A DNA stretch of 64,000 nt from Fulvivirga sp. M361. Lineage in GTDB: Bacteria; Bacteroidota; Bacteroidia; Cytophagales; Cyclobacteriaceae. The notes under the pieces were generated by a model. The model saw nothing but the letters and a program-made list of their open reading frames with translations, was not told where the DNA came from and did not search any database. Within the stretch, counting starts at the first letter, position 1, and every line of letters begins with the position of its first letter. Positions 58,990-64,000 of this stretch are shown piece by piece. Location of the stretch: the NCBI RefSeq assembly GCF_007097395.1, contig NZ_VKDC01000008.1, positions 248,001 through 312,000 on the forward strand, written 5' to 3'. A program made the position numbers and the translations under genes.

Positions 58990-59125
58990 TTGATCAGGGG
59001 TAAGAAGGCCATCGTAACAGGAGGTGGAAGTGGCATAGGTAAGGCTATTGCAATAGCATTGGCAGGAAATGGCCCATGTATCTATTTTGGATATGGATAT
59101 CGAACATGCGGCTAATGCAGCCTGA
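58990..59125 (+). pseudogene. Short-chain dehydrogenase N-terminal fragment
   Basis: From 58990 the plus strand reads LIRGKKAIVTGGGSGIGKAI, the NAD(P)-binding GxxxGxG motif of short-chain dehydrogenases, then ALAGNG. One base later the reading becomes AHVSILDMDIEHAANAA and stops at 59125. An extra C in the CCC run explains the shift. The rest of the gene, including the YxxxK site, is absent. It lies within the 528-bp gap before the fucosidase, otherwise without a gene. Confidence 0.75.
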
Positions 59126-59166
59126 TGATAATAAAAACAGATATTCCAAACTTGAAAAACTAGTCC

Positions 59167-59186
59167 CTTTCAGCAAGAGCTGAAAG
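59167..59186. terminator. Hairpin in the gap before the fucosidase locus
   Basis: CTTTCAGC (59167-59174) and GCTGAAAG (59179-59186) form a perfect 8-bp stem with a 4-base loop. No T-run follows on the plus strand, so its role as terminator is uncertain. Confidence 0.4.
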
Positions 59187-59310
59187 TTATAATGCACAGG
59201 TGTGCGGTTCAAATGTGTCGATCACCGCTTTCTGAAAGGCCACTAAATCCATACATTCATTTATTGGTTAATTTATATTAAGTAATGATGCTGGCCTTTT
59301 GGCGTGAACG

Positions 59311-59352
59311 ACTCACAGATACATGAAAAAAACAACTTACAGATACATGAAA
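59311..59352 (+). repeat. 24-bp-period duplication at the fucosidase start
   Basis: An 18-base unit at 59311-59328 recurs at 59335-59352 with one mismatch, and each copy contains ACAGATACATGAAA. It gives the gene two in-frame ATG codons, at 59323 and 59347, each with the same upstream context. Confidence 0.7.
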
Positions 59353-61131
59353 TATACCAGTGGTCTCCTACTTATACCGTTGATGATTAGTTCCTATTCC
59401 ATTTTTGCACAGAAATCGGAAGGCATGGATGAAATGTGGGGTGATCAAAAAGTAATTGAGCGATCAGATATTGGAGCCAGGGCCGCATTGTTTGACGATG
59501 GTAACTATTCCATGTTTATTCACTGGGGGATCTACTCCAATATTGGCAACAAATGGGAAGATACCACTTATTATGGCATTAGCGAATGGATCATGCACCC
59601 ACGCAGGGCCAATATACCTGCAAAGGAATACATGGCAGAAGCAAAGAATTTTAATCCGGTAAATTTTGATGCGAAGGCCATTGCCAGATTAGCGAAAGAC
59701 GCAGGTATGAAATACATTATAGTTACCAGTAAGCACCATGACGGGTTTGCCATGTACGATTCCAAAAGCAATGATTTCAATATCGTAGACGCCACTCCAT
59801 TTGCACGTGATCCAATGAAAGAACTTTCAAAAGCGTGTAAAGAAGAAGGTATTGGCTTCGGCTTCTATTACTCTCACAATCAGGACTGGACGTTTCCCGG
59901 AGGAAATGGAGGTCCTTCAAAAACAGCAAAAGGAAAGGAGGTAGGATTCGATTATTACTTCAAGGAAAAGTGCCTTCCTCAAGTCAAAGAAATCACAACG
60001 CAATATGGGGATATAGCCCTGGTGTGGTTCGATACCCCAGGTAAAATGGAAAAGAAGTATGTCGAAGAGTTGGTGGAGGTCGTTAGAAAAAACCAGCCCA
60101 ATGCCCTGGTCTCTGGCCGGGCCGGACACAACCTTGGTGATTACCTCTCTTTTGGTGACATGAATATCCCGGTGAGAAATGTGAATGGATTATGGGAGAC
60201 AGTAGATGTTACCAACGACTCCTGGGGTTACGCCTGGTACGATGAAAACTGGAAAAGCCCCAAACGCATTCTGAAGTCCGTGATTTCCACGGTGGCCAGA
60301 GGAGGTACCTATATGCTCAATGTAGGGCCTAAGCCGGATGGCACCATTCCAATAGAAGCTCAAAACGCATTAAGAGGTAGTGGAGAATGGATCGATAAGT
60401 ATCCACAGGTCATTTATAAAGCCGATCCATCGCCATGGGGAAAGGCACTACCCTGGGGTGATGTTACAGTATCTGAAGGCAAGCTAAATCTATGTATTTA
60501 TGAATGGCCGCTGGATGGTGAAATAGTCTTGCCAGGATTGAATAACACAATCAAATCAGCAGGACTTTGGGTAGATGGAGCGTTGGAGTCGCTGCAAGCA
60601 AGTAAGTCTGGAAACTGGGTAACGATCAAGCTACCTGCCCGTCGACCAGAAAAGCTGATCTCTGTTGTTGAACTTGAAGTTCAGGGAGAAATTTTGGTAG
60701 ATAAATCTTTGAGTATTGATCCTGCCTATTCAACTGAACTGCCAGTGGATTTTGCCAGGGCAGAAAATTGTATCATCGAAGGAAAAAGATGGATGGAAAA
60801 ATTTGGAGAATGGAAACACATCTCGCATGCACATGATTGGAAAGACAACAGTAAAGTGTCTTGGGAAGTGGAAATCATGGAGGCTGGTTACTATCAGGTG
60901 GATCTGAGTTATGCCGGTGCTGGCCGATTGGTTTGGAGAATAGAAAGTGCCGAGGGGGATATGGTGCAAAACCAGCAGAATGCATCACATGTCTACAGCT
61001 TTTATGAGATGGGACTATTGAAATTTGAAAAGCCGGGAAAACATACTGTTTCTGTTTCTCTCAAAGAAGGGGATCGCGCCAGTGCCAGCCTGAAAGAGAT
61101 AAAATTCACACCGCTATCAAGTTTAGAATAA
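59323..61131 (+). CDS. GH29 alpha-L-fucosidase
   Basis: The signal peptide ends SYSIFAQ. The GH29 barrel shows FIHWGIYSN, SKHHDGFAMYDS, FYYSHNQDW and the nucleophile D237 in IALVWFDTPG. A C-terminal beta-sandwich (about 380-480) and a further carbohydrate-binding-like domain (about 490-600) follow. It has 602 residues. The enzyme removes terminal alpha-L-fucose, probably in the periplasm. The second ATG (residue 9) is an equally good start because the start region is duplicated. The sulfatase follows after 7 bases. Confidence 0.95.
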   Translation: MKKTTYRYMKYTSGLLLIPLMISSYSIFAQKSEGMDEMWGDQKVIERSDIGARAALFDDGNYSMFIHWGIYSNIGNKWEDTTYYGISEWIMHPRRANIPAKEYMAEAKNFNPVNFDAKAIARLAKDAGMKYIIVTSKHHDGFAMYDSKSNDFNIVDATPFARDPMKELSKACKEEGIGFGFYYSHNQDWTFPGGNGGPSKTAKGKEVGFDYYFKEKCLPQVKEITTQYGDIALVWFDTPGKMEKKYVEELVEVVRKNQPNALVSGRAGHNLGDYLSFGDMNIPVRNVNGLWETVDVTNDSWGYAWYDENWKSPKRILKSVISTVARGGTYMLNVGPKPDGTIPIEAQNALRGSGEWIDKYPQVIYKADPSPWGKALPWGDVTVSEGKLNLCIYEWPLDGEIVLPGLNNTIKSAGLWVDGALESLQASKSGNWVTIKLPARRPEKLISVVELEVQGEILVDKSLSIDPAYSTELPVDFARAENCIIEGKRWMEKFGEWKHISHAHDWKDNSKVSWEVEIMEAGYYQVDLSYAGAGRLVWRIESAEGDMVQNQQNASHVYSFYEMGLLKFEKPGKHTVSVSLKEGDRASASLKEIKFTPLSSLE

Positions 61132-61138
61132 GTAACAA

Positions 61139-62566
61139 ATGAGAAAATATCAAAAGTCTATACGAGCATTTTCAATATATAGCCTGGTAGGAGTACTGCT
61201 CTTTTCTTGTAAGCCCAGGCCAACCCAAGAGTCTGTAAAATTAGAAACAACTGGTAAGCCCAATATCATTTTTATTTACGCCGATGATTGGGGCTATGAA
61301 GATTTAGGTAGCCATGGCAGTACATTTTGCAAAACACCCAATCTGGATAAGATGGTGAAGGAAGGGGTGGACTTCCAAAATTTCACAGTTTCCAATCCGG
61401 TATGTTCTCCAAGTAGAACAGCAGTGATGACCGGACATTTTCCTGCACGTCATTCCGTCCACGGGCATTTTGCAACGGTGCAATCTCACATTAAGAGGAA
61501 TATGCCCGATTGGCTTAATCCGGAGGTGGTCATGTTACCTCGTTTATTAAAAGAGGCAGGTTACAAAACCGCTCATTATGGTAAATGGCATTTATCAAAT
61601 ACACATGTGGCAGATGCTCCTTCACCTTTGGACTATGGTTATGATGCTTATGATGCATTTAATCTGCCTAATCAGCTACCGCAAATGAGTGCAGACTCTA
61701 CCATGACACGGACATTGGATTTCATAGAGAAGAATAAAGAGAACCCTTTCTTTGTAAATGTATGGGTACATGCAACCCATACACCTCATTATCCTAAAGA
61801 GAAGTTCCTAGCTCAATTTTCTGATTTAGATGAGCAGCAACAGGTTTATGCTGCGGTAGTTGCCGAAGCAGACTATAACATTGGCCTATTATTTAATAAG
61901 CTAAAGGAATTAGGACTAGATGAGAATACATTGGTTATTTTTTCCTCTGATAATGGTCCTGAAATAACAGGTAATGAGTATAAAAAACATGCTGAAGACA
62001 ATTCTACGGGCCCAGGTTTAGGAACCTATTATTCTGTGGGGGAAACGAATGGTTTAAAAGGCCGGAAACGCTCATTGTATGCGGGAGGCATACGTGTTCC
62101 TTTTATTGTGCGTTGGCCAGGTGTTGTTCCTGCCGGTAAGGTTGATAAAACCACACCGTTAGCCGCTGTAGATATCTTACCAACCTTTGTGGAATTAGCT
62201 GGGGGAACGTTACCGGAAACTTACGAACCTGACGGAGAAAGCCTGGTGTCGATTTTTAAAGGAAACAGCTATACCAGGCAGTCTACCATTTATTGGCAAT
62301 GGCTGTTTGCGAATGTAAACACTGATTTTTGGCCAGGCTTGGGTATTCAGGATGGGGAGTGGAAGTTGCTCATCAATAGAGAAATTAATAGAAAAGAGCT
62401 TTACAACACCAATACCGACTGGGCTGAGCAAATTGACCTGGTTGCACAAAATCCCGGAAAAGTAAAAGAACTAGAGGCAAAGCTGGATAAATGGTTACTC
62501 ACACTACCCGAAAATCCACCAACAAATTGCTTCTCTGCTGAAAGAGGGAGCCTTACTAACAACTGA
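61139..62566 (+). CDS. S1-family sulfatase, lipoprotein
   Basis: This sulfatase has lipobox LFSC (C24), YADDWGYEDLG, FGly motif CSPSR (C89) with TAVMTGHFPARHSVHG, GKWHL and SSDNGPE. It has 475 residues. It differs from the four sulfatases in the first locus. With GH29 upstream and a GH43-like gene downstream it suggests a second sulfated, fucose-containing glycan pathway. Confidence 0.95.
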   Translation: MRKYQKSIRAFSIYSLVGVLLFSCKPRPTQESVKLETTGKPNIIFIYADDWGYEDLGSHGSTFCKTPNLDKMVKEGVDFQNFTVSNPVCSPSRTAVMTGHFPARHSVHGHFATVQSHIKRNMPDWLNPEVVMLPRLLKEAGYKTAHYGKWHLSNTHVADAPSPLDYGYDAYDAFNLPNQLPQMSADSTMTRTLDFIEKNKENPFFVNVWVHATHTPHYPKEKFLAQFSDLDEQQQVYAAVVAEADYNIGLLFNKLKELGLDENTLVIFSSDNGPEITGNEYKKHAEDNSTGPGLGTYYSVGETNGLKGRKRSLYAGGIRVPFIVRWPGVVPAGKVDKTTPLAAVDILPTFVELAGGTLPETYEPDGESLVSIFKGNSYTRQSTIYWQWLFANVNTDFWPGLGIQDGEWKLLINREINRKELYNTNTDWAEQIDLVAQNPGKVKELEAKLDKWLLTLPENPPTNCFSAERGSLTNN

Positions 62567-62584
62567 ACACCAAATTATAGAAAG

Positions 62585-63520
62585 ATGAAAAATTTTACAT
62601 TTCTGATCTTATTAATGGTTAATCAGTTGAGCAATGCTCAAAATCCTATTCTTTGGGATACGGATTCCAATTTTCTTTATACGGCGTTTCCGGCAGCTGA
62701 AGTATACAACGATAAGGTTTATGTGTACTGTTCGCGCAACCAGCCAGATGCAACGAATTACGCAACCATGCAGGATTACATGGTATTGGAAACAGAAGAT
62801 ATGAAAAATTGGGTTAACCATGGAGTGGTACTAAAACCACGGGAATACTCCTGGGCAGACGGACAAATGAATGCCGCAGATGTGGCGTATAAAGATGGCT
62901 GGTATTACTTCTATTTCCCTTATAACAAAACCCATATTGGTGTCGCTAAAAGTCGAAACCCCGAGGGCCCCTGGGAAGAAGCAGTCACTGACAAGATAAC
63001 CAGCATATTTGATCCAACCGTAATTATTGATGACGATGGCCAGGCATATATTTATGGTAACGATCATAAAGTAGATATAGGAGAACCCGGGACGTACATA
63101 ATGGGGGCAAAACTTAAGGATAATATGACCGAGCTGGATGGAGACTGGATTAGATTGAGCAAAAAAGAAGTAAAGGAAGCCGCTCATGTTTTTAAACGAA
63201 AGGGCATCTATTATTTTCATGCAAGTGTAGGTGCAAAAACAGTGTATTGGATGGCGGATACCCCGTTGCCACAATATGCAACATTTAAAGGGGTACTGGC
63301 AGAAAATTCCCCCGATTCACCCAACCATGCATCTGCCATAGAATTTAAAGGACAATGGTACTTTTTCTATCATCGTGGCGATGTAAACAACGGTTCTTTT
63401 TTTCGTCCATCAGCATGTTTTGATAAAATGACCTTTAACCCGGATGGTACAATTCAGCCCATTGTTTATACTCTTGACCCTGACTACAGGCAAAGGCCTG
63501 TAGGTATAAAAGACGAATAA
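62585..63520 (+). CDS. GH43-like protein with altered base position
   Basis: The signal peptide ends LSNAQ. A five-bladed propeller of the GH43 type is indicated by FDPTVIIDDDGQAYIYGND (D143) and KEAAHVFKRKGIYYF (probable acid E198). Where most members read TADPxA, with the general-base aspartate, this one reads LYTAFPAAEVYNDKVYVY, so the aspartate seems replaced by phenylalanine. It has 311 residues. It may belong to an unusual subfamily or be a binding protein. It lies 18 bases after the sulfatase. Confidence 0.82.
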   Translation: MKNFTFLILLMVNQLSNAQNPILWDTDSNFLYTAFPAAEVYNDKVYVYCSRNQPDATNYATMQDYMVLETEDMKNWVNHGVVLKPREYSWADGQMNAADVAYKDGWYYFYFPYNKTHIGVAKSRNPEGPWEEAVTDKITSIFDPTVIIDDDGQAYIYGNDHKVDIGEPGTYIMGAKLKDNMTELDGDWIRLSKKEVKEAAHVFKRKGIYYFHASVGAKTVYWMADTPLPQYATFKGVLAENSPDSPNHASAIEFKGQWYFFYHRGDVNNGSFFRPSACFDKMTFNPDGTIQPIVYTLDPDYRQRPVGIKDE

Positions 63521-63593
63521 AAATTTTGGTTTTACTATGATGAAGTTAAAGACGATCTATACCAATTATCTAATGGATAAAGACAATAATCAA

Positions 63594-64000
63594 ATGGCCA
63601 ATAAAAAATTCGTATTGCTGTTTTCAGCATTGCTGATACTATTTTCATCTTGTCAGGATACCAGCAAAAAACAAACCATTGCTCAGGACTTAACGAAAGA
63701 GTTTACTGCAAATCCGGTAAAAATTGAAAAGCAGGAGGTAGTTACGCTCGCAATAGGTGCTGATGCCCCGGATTTTAATTTACCGAATTTGAAAGGGGAA
63801 TTTATGAGTTTGAAAAATTTCGAACAGGCCGAAATACTTGTGATGATTTTTACATGCAATCACTGTCCTACCTCTCAGGCTTATGAAAACAGAATAATAG
63901 AATTCACAAAAGAATACAAAGATAAAGGTGTAGCTGTTGTTGCAGTTAATTCTGCCAGTCCGTTGGGCTTAATGTATCCGGAGAGTTCATGGTCTGATGT
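63594..64000 (+). CDS. Thioredoxin-like (redoxin) lipoprotein, 3' end outside window
   Basis: ATG at 63594 gives lipoprotein signal LLFSALLILFSSC. An in-frame ATG at 63537 would add 19 residues and is less likely. After a linker the protein enters an AhpC/TSA-type thioredoxin fold (IGADAPDFNLPNLKGEFMSLKNF) with TCNHCPTS, a CxxC site, and VVAVNSASP. It is a probable periplasmic thiol oxidoreductase or peroxiredoxin. It follows the GH43-like gene by 73 bases and runs off the right edge. Confidence 0.87.
   Translation, partial: MANKKFVLLFSALLILFSSCQDTSKKQTIAQDLTKEFTANPVKIEKQEVVTLAIGADAPDFNLPNLKGEFMSLKNFEQAEILVMIFTCNHCPTSQAYENRIIEFTKEYKDKGVAVVAVNSASPLGLMYPESSWSD

Overview
The window comes from a member of the Bacteroidota, most likely a marine Cytophagales-type bacterium (the rank below phylum is inference). 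The evidence is a SusC/SusD pair, a hybrid two-component sensor of the type that controls polysaccharide loci, a type IX secretion C-terminal tail, many sulfatases, TANNTTTG-type -7 promoter boxes, and largely absent Shine-Dalgarno sequences. No rRNA, tRNA, CRISPR array or intact insertion sequence was seen.

Region 1 (1-25.3 kb) is a polysaccharide utilization locus for a sulfated polymer. On the minus strand lie a giant secreted multidomain glycosidase (ELWxxDGT repeats, a clan GH-A-like barrel and Fn3 domains; its C-terminus runs off the left edge) and the hybrid sensor-regulator. Divergently on the plus strand are susC, susD, a sulfatase, a secreted glycosidase of unrecognised family, a second similar sulfatase, a GH2 beta-galactosidase and two more sulfatases. 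The likely scheme is surface endo-cleavage, SusCD import, periplasmic desulfation and beta-galactosidase trimming. A sulfated beta-galactan is the best guess for the substrate.

Region 2 (25.3-30.3 kb) holds a three-part regulator (alpha/beta hydrolase, degenerate cyclase-homology domain, AraC domain) preceded by four tandem 11-bp repeats. A TPR/LuxR-type membrane regulator follows, then about 0.8 kb without a recognisable gene.

Region 3 (30.3-45.8 kb) is a probable metal or metallophore trafficking locus made of two related ABC modules. Module A has an ATPase, a permease, a collapsed TonB-dependent receptor remnant, a permease, a MerC-like protein and a COG0523 GTPase. Module B has an ATPase, a full siderophore-type receptor, two permeases and a frameshifted M14-type deacylase. 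A palindrome and a -7 box stand before the first gene, a small His/Cys protein. A DUF5916-type outer-membrane protein ends the run.

Region 4 (46-59 kb) is a dense, almost wholly minus-strand series of small stress/detoxification-type genes: four VOC, two SnoaL, three SRPBCC, two ArsR, two AraC, DoxX, DUF1801/YdeI, DUF1569 and two alpha/beta hydrolases, with a plus-strand GlxA-type regulator at the end. Two ArsR promoters share a 17/18 identical core but have different operator arms. A palindrome related to one of them lies before an alpha/beta hydrolase that has lost its nucleophilic serine. Three broken genes (amidohydrolase, RibD-like reductase, SDR) lie in this stretch.

Region 5 (59.3-64 kb) begins a second glycan locus: GH29 alpha-L-fucosidase, sulfatase, GH43-like protein with an altered base position, and a partial thioredoxin-like lipoprotein.
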